This document shows positions 1 to 10,999 of a DNA stretch of 64,000 nt, in pieces (positions within the stretch are counted from its first letter, which is position 1; each line of letters starts with the position of its first letter). The stretch is from Lunularia cruciata (lineage: Eukaryota; Streptophyta; Marchantiopsida; Lunulariales; Lunulariaceae), in the NCBI GenBank assembly GCA_948567375.1, contig OX419756.1:35912333-35976332 (forward strand), given 5' to 3'. Position numbers and translations under genes: made by a program. Below the pieces are notes generated by a model. The model saw only the letters and a program-made list of their open reading frames with translations, was not told where the DNA came from and searched no databases.

Positions 1-1529
1 AATGTGTCCAACCAATGTAACAAGGCCAACAACCAAAAACTGAGTGGACTCCTTCAACCACTCCCCATTCCATCTACTCAATAGGAACATGTGAGCTTGG
101 ATCTCATCACATCCTTGCCCAAGATGAAGCAAGGTCACATAACAATTGTGGTGTTTGTGGATATGTTTAATAATCAAATCCATTTGACACCAACCTTTGA
201 TACCATAGATGCTCCAATATTGGTGTAGATCAACTTCAACGTTGTCTTCCAGCATCATGGAATACCTTGTGTACTCATTTCCAATTGTGATTGTTGATTG
301 AATAGGAAATTTTGGAAAACACTCTTCCATATACTTGGCAACAAGCTTGCTCTGTCCACAGCCTATCATCCTCAAATCAATGGACAATCTAAACGTGCCA
401 ATCGCACCTTAGAGGATATGCTTTGTGCCTTTCTCAACATCCACCATACCAATTAAGATGAATGTCTTGCAATTAAGGAGTTTGCATACAATAATTCCAA
501 ACATGCAACCATCAGATTCTCTCCTTTCATCCTCAATTTTGGCCAAGATTCACTTGTTCCAGATTCCCTTCTTGCTCCTCTCCCTCTCATTTCCCTCATA
601 CTTCCACCTTCTTGACCACCATATCTCAATCCATCCAACAAGCCAAATCTCATCTACTTGTTGCTCAAAATCGTCAAAAATAATATGCGGACCACCATCA
701 TTGTGATCTCACCTTTCACGTTGGTGATAGGGTCATGCTCTCCTCTAGTAACCTGCTCTTCTCACTTGATAATCAAGTTTGTAAACTTGCCCTTAATTGG
801 ATAGGACTCTTTGATGTCACCCATATCATCTTTCCTATTGCTTATCAACTTGCCTTGCCTTGTCATATGCGCATCCACCCTATCTTTCATGTTTCCAAGT
901 TGAAACCCTTTGTTTCTAATCTATCTTCTTTACATATCACCACATTCAACAAGGCCATCAACAACATAAGGAGTACAAGGTCCTTTGGAAAGGGCATTCC
1001 CTTCATGATGGCACATGGGAACCTCTTTCTCATTTCTAGAATGCACAAATTGCCATCCAAAAGTTTGAAGCTTCAATGATGATGAAGATGTCACTAATTA
1101 GCGGTGGGAGAATATGTAACAATATGGAGTTTAGTGACAAAGTTAGTTAGGGCTAAGAAGTAGCAAAGAATAGGCCAAATTAGCCTAGAATATTGTAGAA
1201 AAATCTAGGAAGCTTCTTGGGAAGCTTCTCAACTAACTTAGCTTGCATCCCAATTAGGTAGCTTCTAGAAGCTTCCAACTAGCTTAACTTACATGCCAAG
1301 TAGGTGGCTTCTAAAAGGAAGCTTCTTGAGAAGCTTCTTGGTTAACTTGGCTTGCACTCCAAGAAAGCGGCTCAAGGAAGCTTCTTGAGAAGTTTCTCAA
1401 GAGCCTTGTATGCTCCCTATAAATACCAAACCCAAATCTCATGCTAGGCATTTAGAGTTTTCCCATACTCAAGTGTCTCAATGTGACCTTCCATTCTCCT
1501 ATTTCTCTCCTTGGTCTTGGTCTTTTACA
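1..1529 (+). mobile_element. 3' part of a fossil Ty3/Gypsy chromovirus (family A)
   Basis: The left edge of the window cuts this element. Positions 1-420 read as the catalytic core of a Gypsy integrase, including the stretch around the conserved HHG and the downstream AYHPQ(T/I)NGQ-type motif. About 420-900 covers the integrase C-terminal part, and about 940-1040 reads as a chromodomain-like end of the type W-x-P-L-S. A purine-rich tract at about 1100-1114 directly precedes the 3' LTR. The element is broken in many places. It belongs to the same family as the whole-length element at 45804-51946, which has the same integrase, chromodomain, polypurine tract and LTR. Moderately old, judged by eye only. 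Confidence 0.85.
1115..1529 (+). repeat. 3' LTR, family A
   Basis: The LTR starts TGTAACAATATGGAG and ends CTTTTACA, so it has TG...CA ends. It carries repeated AAGCTTCTTGGGAAGCTTC-like words that can form many small hairpins. A TATA-like CTATAAATACC at about 1419 is followed some 100 bases later by the LTR end. The same LTR occurs at 18386-18811 (solo), 45804-46293 and 50872-51946. Confidence 0.85.
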
Positions 1530-2900
1530 TTTGTAGTCTTTGTCCAAGATAAGCCACACAAGCCTTCACTTGAGCTAGACTACTCTCATTCTCCTCTACC
1601 TTAACATGTGCACTCTCACACCTCTCCATAGCAAATGCTAACTCTCATGTCTGATTCTGTAATTGGACCCTATAATCCTCCACCATGGCAGTGGCACATA
1701 GGATGCCCAAGTCCAAGTCAGCTAATCTCTGCTCTCTCTCTCCATCTCATAAGTAATAAAGTTCATATGCCTCTTCTCCTTTGTAGCAAGAGTATCCTCT
1801 TGCTCACCAAGGAGTCTCTCTCTCAACTAACAATCTATCATGCTCTTCAAGTTCTCCAATCACCTCTTGCACTCAAGCACTAATCTCTCTTGCTCCTTGG
1901 TGCTCTCCAATTGCCTCTTGTGCTCAAACACTAATCTCTATCACTCCTCTACACTCTCTAATCTACTCTCATGCTCAACCAAAAGTCTCTTTCCCTCCTC
2001 AGCCACTCAAACACAATCATCTAAAACATGTGTGATGTCAACAAAACAAGAAGAGGATGAAGGTACTCTCAACTGCATAGAATGAGGTGCCTCCTCCACA
2101 AATGGAGAGAGAAGAGAAGGGGAAGAAAAGGGAGATGGAGTGTTTGCAAAGGATGAAGATGGAGAAGGAACTCTCCCTAAAACTATCACTCAATAACCTC
2201 ACTATTGGTAAGGCATGTGTCTCAACACAAATATGTTGAACACATGTTCACAAGTAGTACATATATTCATCCATCAAGTAAAATTCACTTTTGAATCAAG
2301 TAGATACACAAGTTCATTAATTAAAGCATTTTAAATTAACTCATTTATTACATCTGGTAATGGTATATACAACCATTGCATGTTTTCAAACAATGAAAAC
2401 ATACAAATATATGTGCCAAAAAGAAAATCTAATCAGTCACTCACCATCCTTATAATCAGCACTCATGTCCTTGTCTTCACTCTCTACATCCTCATGATCA
2501 TCATCATTCTCCTCTTCATCATGTATAATCTTCTCCTCTCCATCACTCAAGTGCATCATTTCCTCCTTAGGAATGAAACCTCTCTCCACAAAGAAGTGAG
2601 TGAGTATCTACCCAAGGAAGGTGACTCTGAACCTACACTCCTTAGGTCTCCTCAATTGGCTTTGCAAACTACCCACCTCTGCAATGATAGCTCAAAATGC
2701 TACTCCTCCCAATCATAATCCTCCACACCAAATCTCCTTAACTTTGTCTTGGTGTTGAGAACCAAATGCCCATGTACAATCTTGGGCCACAAAGTTGGTG
2801 CAACAAGTGCACCCATCAAGTAGAAGAAAGTCCTGAAAGCTGGATACACACATTGTCTTGTCAAATACCTCTTTGCAACCCTATCTCTTTGTGGAAACCA
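1530..2900 (-). pseudogene. Decayed gene relic with acidic and coiled-coil segments, family not recognised
   Basis: Read on the minus strand, about 2900-2690 holds an open stretch of some 70 codons rich in aromatic and basic residues (for example SDWFPQRDRV and FYLMGALVAPTLWP). It is followed by a run of Glu/Asp codons at about 2540-2445. Further along, 2000-1740 encodes degenerate heptad-like repeats rich in Leu, Glu, Lys and Gln, seen on the plus strand as CTCT-rich repeats. The order is plausible for one gene, a globular part, then an acidic linker, then a coiled coil, but it has several stops and no splice model was found. It could be a TE-borne or captured gene. I do not recognise the family, and the pyrimidine-rich repeats alone could also be simple sequence. 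Confidence 0.3.
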
Positions 2901-2914
2901 ATCTGAAACAATTG

Positions 2915-3590
2915 TGTAAGGAATTGTCTTATAACACTCATTTGTACATGTGTGTAGTATTGTGATATTTATTTTGGTAATAAAAGTACTTGAGAGATAT
3001 TATTTATATAGAGACAAAGGATGGTTCTACATTAATCATGAATAATTAAAGTTAGTCATAGCTAAGATAGAGAGGACCTTACTTAAGAGGAACTAGAAAA
3101 GATGAACACTACTATTGTGGATTTTAGTGTATTGACTTGGTATCATTCCTAGGTGTTTGGTTTTGAGGAAAGAGTTGAGAACTCTTGGGCCCACAAGTCT
3201 ATTTATTTTGGATTCTTCTATAGTCCAAGGATAGCCCATGTGAAGAAATGCTTGACTTAGTGGTTGGGTCAAGATAAGACCACATCATTAGGAGAATATT
3301 CCTATGAGTATGGATATTCCTTTAGATTTTTTACTTTATTTGACTTTTAGCTTAGTAACTTGAGTTACTCCAGTAACTAGTAACTTTGGTGCGTAACTAT
3401 TTCACAAGTATATAAAATAGGGATGATGAGGTACTCATCATCCATTCATTTGCAACTATCTCTCTCTCATTGAGTTCTCTAGTGAGCAATGTCTTGAGTC
3501 TTGGAATGTTAGCCTTGGAGGAGTATGATGGAGTTGGAGTTCTTTGCCTTCTTAGTCCATGGTGCACTACCATAATAGCTATCAGAGGTT
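2915..3590 (+). repeat. Possible LTR with a degenerate primer-binding site
   Basis: The stretch has a TATA-like GTATATAAAATAG at about 3408, a following leader-like CT-rich part, and at about 3575-3590 the words GCTATCAGAGG. These resemble the initiator-tRNA-Met primer site TGGTATCAGAGC used by plant LTR elements. No second copy is visible in the window, so both ends and the family are guesses. It could equally be unrelated promoter-like sequence. Confidence 0.3.
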
Positions 3591-3879
3591 CATCTTGAGA
3601 GAGAAAGGTCGGCCCACAATCCTCCTCCTTGGCATTGCAAGTGCATCTCTAACTATATCCATTGTCAATTGAAATTGCCTCCCCTTGACCAAAATAGTGC
3701 AAGAGTTCTTGTCCCAAGTACCCACAAACTTAATACATAGAAGAACCTGCAAAAACAACCAACAAAAAAACTATTATTTCAATGAAGACATTGGTCATTG
3801 CGTGGTGATGCCCCGGTATAGGAAAAAGAAGCCAAAAGCTGCAAGATGCTGCTCATGGCCGCTTTAAGACAAGAAAAAC

Positions 3880-5530
3880 AAGAAAGATTGCCCTAAGGTA
3901 ATGCCCGGTGGCAGTAGCAGACAAGGTGTTATAACACTAAGCATAGAGTGGGGAACCCGTAGAGCGTGAGGTGGTGCTAAGTGACACAAGTTGGTGCACA
4001 CTTGTGCTACCGGGCAAGTGTAGCAGTGCCTAGCACTATTGCAAGGAAATGCTAAAAACAAAGGAGTCGGCGCCAAGTGACACTTGTCAGTGTTGCTAGA
4101 CAGATAAGGAGTTTGGGGTTTAGCAAGTCAATGCTTGATGATCCAAGGTGGTACAAGGAGGCACTACAAGACAAACCCAATCTGTGTTGGGTGGCACACG
4201 TAGGTGCTAAACATTGAGACTCTAAAAGTGAAAGAAAAAATAGAAATGGAGATGAAATTTTGAAAACTAGAGAAAAAATGGAGAAGATAATTGAGGAAAG
4301 AAAGAGATACCTATAGACGTGGGTATGTAGGCCAAGGGTGATTTTGGGTCCAATTACATTGAGATCAGCCTCCCTTATTCCAACTATCTCTATTCAAATT
4401 TGATGTTTGTCCATTTAGCACTATTTGATGAAGTTTATTGGGTGTTGAATGGTATGGAATCCGATAAGCCAATCTCCTTCTTGAGTATTCTTCATGTACT
4501 CACCGTAGACAATCTTCTTGTAACCCTAGATTTTTTCCATGGAGAATATAGGAAATGTAGGAACTCAAATGAAAGAATTTGATTGATAAAATTCTTGGGT
4601 TTTCTGCTCCTTGCTTTCCTCTCACCTTTCACTACTATTCAGAAACTAATATTTAGAATGTACTACTTCTACTCTCATGAAATGGCTCCCAAACCCTCTC
4701 CTAAATCCTTCTGCTTAGTTTCAAATCCTGGTCTTGAAAAAAAATCATGAAATCTTATCTTGAAATGAAAATCTCACTTGAATCCCTCCACTCTCAAACC
4801 TTGTTATTCTGCACAAAAACTCAAACATCACTCAAACCCGAACAGTACACCCTTTCAAATCTGCAAATTGCTTAACTCTTTTAAATATCACCCTCGTCCT
4901 TTGAACTGCTAAGTTGAATTGCTCCCAAAAACTTCCCAAACTACTCAAATGTGAAATATATCAATAAGGAGGAGTGCTTATATAGCCCCCCTACATTGAC
5001 AAATTATTGATATAAATTGCACTCACTAAATTAATATTTCATGAGTAAGAACCACAATTTGATGATAAAATCAAATCAAATCTTGAACATCAACCAATGC
5101 CAACATTCAGCATGCCATGTCACCAACCAATGGCCCTGATGCACCTAACCATTACATAAGAGGAGCACCTTTGAGTGCCTCTAAGCACCATCACGTGGCA
5201 ACAAGATGGGTGTTGTTTAGCACAGATATTTGATATCCAAATATATACAATGTGTCGAGCGGCTCCCAACTCCCTCCAGCATCTAAGGGTGAGCATCAGC
5301 CAGCATCACCCTTACCAACCACTATGCCAAAGCACACTAGCATCCCCCAATACCATCCAGCAACTTTTCCATAGCACATTGGGCATCAGCCAGCACCATC
5401 CAGTGACTTTGAGTGCTCTAGCCATTAACCAATGGCATCTAGCACCTTCAAGTTTACATTGGGCGTCATCAAGCACCACCAAGTGTCACCAAGCATCCCT
5501 AAGCGCATTCTTGCATTCTTACATAAGATC
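3880..5530. mobile_element. Candidate non-autonomous DNA element with inverted subterminal repeats
   Basis: About 3900-4220 is dense in words such as GGTGCTAAGTGACAC and GGCAAGTG. About 5090-5530 is dense in their reverse complements (CACCAAGTGTCACCAAGCA, AGCACCATC, AGCACCTTC). Short repeats clustered in opposite orientation at two ends are typical of CACTA or other foldback DNA elements. A CACTACAAGAC word occurs at 4162 but no partner was found, so the exact termini are not settled. The middle (4220-5090) shows no coding frame I can recognise. Confidence 0.4.
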
Positions 5531-5769
5531 CCTGAATGGAGCAACATGATTTTTTTAAACTTGGTGTTTGTCAATGCAACAACATATGATAATGTTTTTA
5601 AAACTATGGAAAAATACTATACATTTACAAGAAATGCAAGATTAGAAGAATGATATTTTTATTGTAGAGAAATGATGATGATCTCATGATCTCATTTCAT
5701 TCCAATATATCATTGACATGATGAGCAAGGCATTGTTGCATCACCCTTGACTTCCTTTCTTCTCTATCA

Positions 5770-6830
5770 AGCTTTATTCCATTAAAAGATATTTTTCAAT
5801 GTGTTTGAGTTTCCTCTATAAATCGGCAATCGTCTTCTAACCAAATGTCAAAACTATTGATTGAAAGTTTATGTAAAATAATACAACCTCAAACCCACTT
5901 TAACAAATATGCATTTCTACTATTATCTTTAAGTTGCACTCTAAGCTCACAAAGAGAATACCATCTAGCATTCAATACTCCTATACAATGCTCATTTATC
6001 AGCCTCGCCTCTGACAAATATTTTTTGAACTCTTGCTTGTCCTTTGTTTGGGCCTGCTTGAATGCGGGAACTAGGTGATCCGTGGGTGCATAACCAGAAT
6101 CACCTAAAAGGTACTCTTTAGACTCAAAATTGCAACGCCCCCTCTTTTGTTCAAGTCATTCCAAACAAGTCATAATTTTTTCAAACAAGTCATGTTGTGA
6201 CATGATTTTAGTATTCCTTCAGATAAACAAACCAACCACAAACCTTTGATACAAAGAGTAGCACCAGTGAAATGAACTAAACAAGGGAACAAAACAAAAT
6301 ATAGAACATTTATATCTGTAAAATGTATAATTCTCCTTTTGTTGTCAAAAATCACTTGACCATTTATTGAATATGAGCTCTTTGGCTGAAATAGATTTCT
6401 CCATCCACCATGGGTCAAGTGGCAAGAGAAACAATGTTCCATCTACCAAAATAACACAACCAAGGAAACCTTTTTGTGCAAAAACAACGTATTTCCTCCT
6501 CTCTCCTTGTGCTCAGGTCATGCAACTTGACTCCTCATCAAATCTAATATAGCAATCATAACTTGGTCAATAAAGGCAATTGTTAAACCTGCACTAATGC
6601 CCCAAATATTTAACCCCCTTGCAACACAAGCTCTATTATTATGATGCCCAAATCTATCAAGAGCTAGAGCTACTTGGAGCCACATTGGTGTTTGCTTCCA
6701 TTGGTAGTTTTTTTCAAAAATAGAGTGCGCTCTTATCAAATCTACTAATGTTGAAAAGGAATTAACATCCATTCTAGTAAGATGGAAAAAGGCCTTTGGC
6801 TCTAGATTTCTAAAATACTTTATCACAAAT
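5770..6830 (-). pseudogene. PIF/Harbinger (HARBI1-like) transposase, decayed
   Basis: On the minus strand, 6826-6521 encodes the N-terminal region typical of Harbinger transposases (FRNLEPKAFF, then QLAVAL-like and cysteine/glycine-rich HTH-type text). The DDE-type catalytic region follows. A VDGTLF block (first Asp) lies at about 6440-6450, a GDSGY block (second Asp) at about 6090, and an NEHCIGVLNARW block (Glu) at about 5990-5960. The family catalyses cut-and-paste transposition and usually has a second Myb-like ORF, which I do not see. The gene is split into at least three frames with stops, for example between the N-terminal ORF and the first Asp block, so it is not functional. No terminal inverted repeats or TTA target duplication were located. 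Confidence 0.8.
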
Positions 6831-8020
6831 TTTTGACTACAAGGATAAGTAACTCATGGTTCCAAGTATCTATGCGTATGTGCAAACTTCCACCCTCTAA
6901 TCCATCATTCTAGCATATCTAAATCTCCTTCTCCATCTTCATCTTCTAGTCTTTGCAAATCTAATCCAAATCTCCAAATCTAATTGTATACACCATTGTA
7001 TACATTTCCTAATGTTTCTAGTTAGTTCTCCACGAGTGCTCCTTCTCAACATGTTATACTAGACTCTATTCTCCTTGATTCTTGAATCACCAAAAATAAC
7101 ACTTGATCGGCATGCTCTACTCTTTTCACTTCAATGATGTTACCTGCACAATGAACAAGCTTGTAAGATAAGAAACACATTTTGAGCTAGTTGAACAAGG
7201 AATTTCTAAACAGTGAAATTGAGGATTCAAACAAAATTCACTCCCCCTCTTCCCACCTTCACACAACCCGCACTAATCTTCACACTTTGCAGTCAATTTT
7301 CTCCTTCTTGTCCTCTAGTTTGGTTCATCTTGTTGTCATACATCACATACCTTTGCACTTCTTTGGTTGCCACCTTCACCCTAACCTAAACTAGGCATTT
7401 TATTAACCCTAACGTGTAATTAATGCATTATGGTGTGACAACAAAAATCTCCATATCCCTTATTTCCTACAAGCCACCTCTTATGGATTTTGCTAATAAT
7501 AAGGAACTTGATTGAAACTCTGTAGCAAGACTCATTCTTCCTCCTGCCCGCACCCAATACCAATTTACTCAACGCTTTGTAGTAAGTTATATGAAAATAT
7601 ACAAAGCTTTGTAAAACTATTTCTGAAGCCCTCTATTATATGAGAACACCTCCACCCCTCTACCCATAGATTATTTTTATGGATACATTATAGGATATTG
7701 ATGGGAAGTGTGTAAAACTGAAATGCACTAATGTAAGGAGTTCATACTTAGATCTCGTGTACTATGAAGAATAGTAATCCAACAATTTCCTTTTTGTTTT
7801 GATCAATCGAGTAATAGCTATACCAAGTTACCACATGGAGTTGGTGAGCCTATACAAATTCATCCATAAGTATATCATAGGAAGTAAGTGGAGAATCTTT
7901 GTTCATTCCATGAAAAATACTATAGCTATTACAAGAATGGGTCTGTACCCTATATTATATCCAAAGAATAAAATTTATTCATTCACACCACTCCTCTAGT
8001 TGTAGTAGCCCCATCTTGTC
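6831..8020. other. AT-rich stretch, no gene recognised
   Basis: Only short unconvincing frames occur here. It may include the remaining flank of the Harbinger element on its left. No repeat shared with other parts of the window was noticed. Confidence 0.4.
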
Positions 8021-8027
8021 GAAGTAT

Positions 8028-8069
8028 CCTTCTATGTCCCATAGGAAGAGTCCTATGGGACATAGAAGG
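8028..8069. repeat. Perfect 19-bp inverted repeat with a 4-base loop
   Basis: The left arm (8028-8046) CCTTCTATGTCCCATAGGA and the right arm (8051-8069) are exact reverse complements, separated by AGAG. Such a hairpin can be a folded-back duplication, a head-to-head pair of transposon ends or a hairpin RNA source. Nothing on either side decides between these. Confidence 0.9.
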
Positions 8070-8229
8070 CACGTAATAAGGGGTTTCATGAATGAGTGGT
8101 AAAGAACGATCACTACCGTAATGCTCCCATAAATATTTGGCAGAGGTCTGGTACCTCAAATCTAGTTTGTTTTTGAATACTCTCGTAAAGTTTGAAGGTT
8201 TCAGATAAATTTTCAGAGGATTTGATTTC

Positions 8230-8815
8230 GGGCTGAACTTCCGTTATTTAGTATACGGGAGTGCCCTTAGCCCGTAAAAATGTGCGGGTCTCAAAAAACA
8301 CATCCCGTAAATCTTTCTATGGCTACGGGAGAAATCCCGTAAGTCTAGTTATCCACTCCCGCACCCATAAAAAGTGGAGGGACCTCCCGTACCTGCAGGT
8401 ACATGTGAAGAAATGCCGAAAAGAGCAGCATGTGCTAGAGAACCAGGTGTAAACTTTACGGGATCTCTATGGGAACCCAAAAGCGATTCTTGAAACCCCC
8501 TAACGTAGAAAGCACTCTGCAGGGACCATCTGGATATAATCTTGAGGGCGAGGACTCACGGTGTTTTTAAGTTAGAAGTGGGAAATGATAATAAGAGTTT
8601 GGCACGCAACAACCCGCAATGGTGGAGAAGTTTGAGATATATTTTGACAGGAACGGGGATATGTTCGCCATCATATATAATTAGCCAATATTATGGCAAA
8701 GGTAAGTAACATCACATATATTAGCTAGCGTGTTAGGGTCTAATTATGTTAGGAAGCAGCCCAAACTTAGGTGGGCTGCGGACCTCAAACTCGTACGGGA
8801 CGTTATTTAGTATAA
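8230..8815. repeat. Cluster of TACGGGA/TCCCGTA words
   Basis: The 7-mer TACGGGA occurs at 8254, 8324, 8457 and 8794, and its reverse complement TCCCGTA at 8303, 8335 and 8385. The 14-mer CGTTATTTAGTATA is repeated directly at 8242 and 8801. No convincing coding frame explains it. This is denser than expected in AT-rich DNA and suggests subterminal repeats of a mobile element or protein-binding sites. Confidence 0.55.
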
Positions 8816-10640
8816 ATGATTAAGAATTTAGGTCAGAAGGCGGGAAATCATTCCTTCAATTGTAGGAGTTTTATTTATACTTCTCATTTTAAGCTCCTAC
8901 ATTATTTCTCCTATCTTGAAAAGTAATACTCTTGACTAAGGTTAGGATATGGTGTTTGTACTTTTGTTGCTTGAAACTGCACGCTTTCTCATATACACCA
9001 AAAGATAACGTTCCTGTTTTTCCTACCCATCACAAAAAATATCCATAGTTGAGATTAACTACAAGAATATAGTTTGCAAAAGACATATGTGTTCACTCAA
9101 CATTTGTAACACGTCCAAACATGCACTAACATAGTTAAAATATAACTTCAGAAATAAATTTTGTGGAGATTGTCTCCAAGAATCAAGTGCATTTAATAAC
9201 TGCATTTGCTACATTTCTTTGATCTAATTTTTTTCATATACTTTCATACTCTCTTTTTTCCAGCAAATGGGACAATTCTACTCGCCGAATTCTTAGTAGA
9301 GTATTTTTCTCATACTCCAAAGACTTTGCTTTGAACAATTTATGACCTGTGATACCGTAGTCCTCATGATTTGTCTTTCTTTTTCATTATAAGTATCTTC
9401 AAGGTTTCAAAACAACACGTAACTTGTAAACATATCTAAATCTTGGGATGTCAACATTGATGTAGCGACCGCTTGAATTAGAATCTCCAAGTTATTTTAT
9501 AAGCTTTATCTAACATGACAAAAAGAAATACTTTGAGTACATGATAATTCACCCCCTTCATACATACAAGTATGGACTAACTATTTATATATAAAATTAA
9601 ATTTCTATGTAAGAGATACAACAAAATATCCGCTTTTCATTACTATCATTTATTTATTTATTTATATAATCTAATAATTTCATGGGAAAAATCCTTTCAC
9701 TCAGATTCAATCTTATTCAGTATTCACAAACCATTTGTCTTTAAATAAAAGAATCCCAACAAATATGGCATAATAGGTTTATTTTTCATGTTAATTACAT
9801 GGATATACATGTTTATAATATATAAGAAAACAATTTAACATTACATCCCTTATATCTTGATAGCATAACAAATTTCTTTAAATTTATGAAATATAAGACA
9901 ATGATTTTTTTTTGCTCTCATGAAATCATTTAAATAATGATAAAAATAAAATTTGGTGGATTATTATTATTGACAAACAGTCCAAACATTATTGTTTAGA
10001 TGTGCAGCTTCTAGTAAAATCTGCTTAAATCTTGCTTAATACATGATAATGGACAAACTAAAACATGTTACTTGTTCTTGATTCATATACACAAACTGAT
10101 TACTTGAATTATATTTTAACTATTTTAGTATTCATTTTACGTTATGTACAATATGCACATAATCCCTATTTTGCTTGTAGAAGATCTATAAATAGTTCTT
10201 AATTGAATAAAGAATAAAAATAAACAGTAAATTTGATATTTATAAAATATACATAGATAAACAGGAAAATAAATCTTTTAGTATTTTTTATTCATGATAA
10301 AATAAAGATGTGATATATGGTTTCTCCAAATAGAAAATAAATTATGAAAAATCATATTGAAATCCAAGTGATTGAATGGTCATTTCTTTATCCATATATA
10401 TGCTCAACAAGAAGAGATAAACCATATTATTATATACCTTTTAATATTATGAAGTAAATATTTCTGTGGGACATTATCAGATTATTATGACCTATTGATA
10501 AAATCTGGATATTTCTTATCACCATTCCACGTGGTTATCCATTACTCTGAGATTCTAGAGGCATCACATACTTTTGACCACCAAGCCTGACCAATTATAT
10601 ATTTTTTATTTCAAAACCTCGCGACACAACCCAATATATG
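8816..10640. other. AT-rich intergenic DNA, nothing recognised
   Basis: Very AT-rich sequence with no frame longer than a few tens of codons. Simple (ATTT)n sequence occurs at about 9648-9665. Confidence 0.5.
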
Positions 10641-10649
10641 TATTTTGTA

Positions 10650-10975
10650 GCTTATGTAGGATGCATCTGTGGTTCTGAACCCGAACCCAAGAAGGGGGGC
10701 AGGCATGTGACTCTCGATGATTAAACTTTACAACGAGAAATATTGGGGTTGGGGGCCGTTGCAGCGTATGAGCGGTAATGTTCACGTACGGGTTCGGTGA
10801 GAAGGGTTGGGGACGGAAATGGCGCTTCGGTCTTATGCAAAACAGGTTTAGTCGAACCTACAATATCACCGTTATGAACGGTGCATTTGGACCAATTAAA
10901 CTATAAGCCCTGGATTCGCTATGCGAATCAAGCCTCCTTGCGGCCTTGTGAAGCAGAGAACGAATCTAAATAGCA
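10650..10975 (+). other. Candidate organellar insert with group II intron domain V-like hairpin
   Basis: This island is richer in G and C than its surroundings. At 10759-10795 it contains a sequence that folds like group II intron domain V. There is an AGC-G start, a six-pair upper stem TGAGCG/TGTTCA closed by a GTAA (GNRA) loop, a CG bulge, and a lower GTA/TAC stem leading into GGGTTC. Domain V is normally about 34 nt with these landmarks, and the lower stem here is imperfect. Downstream, three more stem-loops occur in a row (AGGTT...AACCT near 10850, CACCGTT/AACGGTG near 10868, GATTCGC/GCGAATC near 10912). The simplest reading is a nuclear copy of mitochondrial or plastid DNA. A stand-alone structured RNA is the alternative. 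Confidence 0.45.
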
Positions 10976-10999
10976 AAGAATTTTTTTATAAAACTCTAG

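Noticed and set aside
4162-4176. CACTACAAGAC as a CACTA transposon end
   Set aside because: No matching inverted copy was found at the other side, and the word lies inside rather than at the edge of the repeat block.
10136-10260. Promoter or origin-like AT-rich tract
   Set aside because: It cannot be distinguished from the general AT richness of 8.8-10.6 kb, and no repeated motif was seen.
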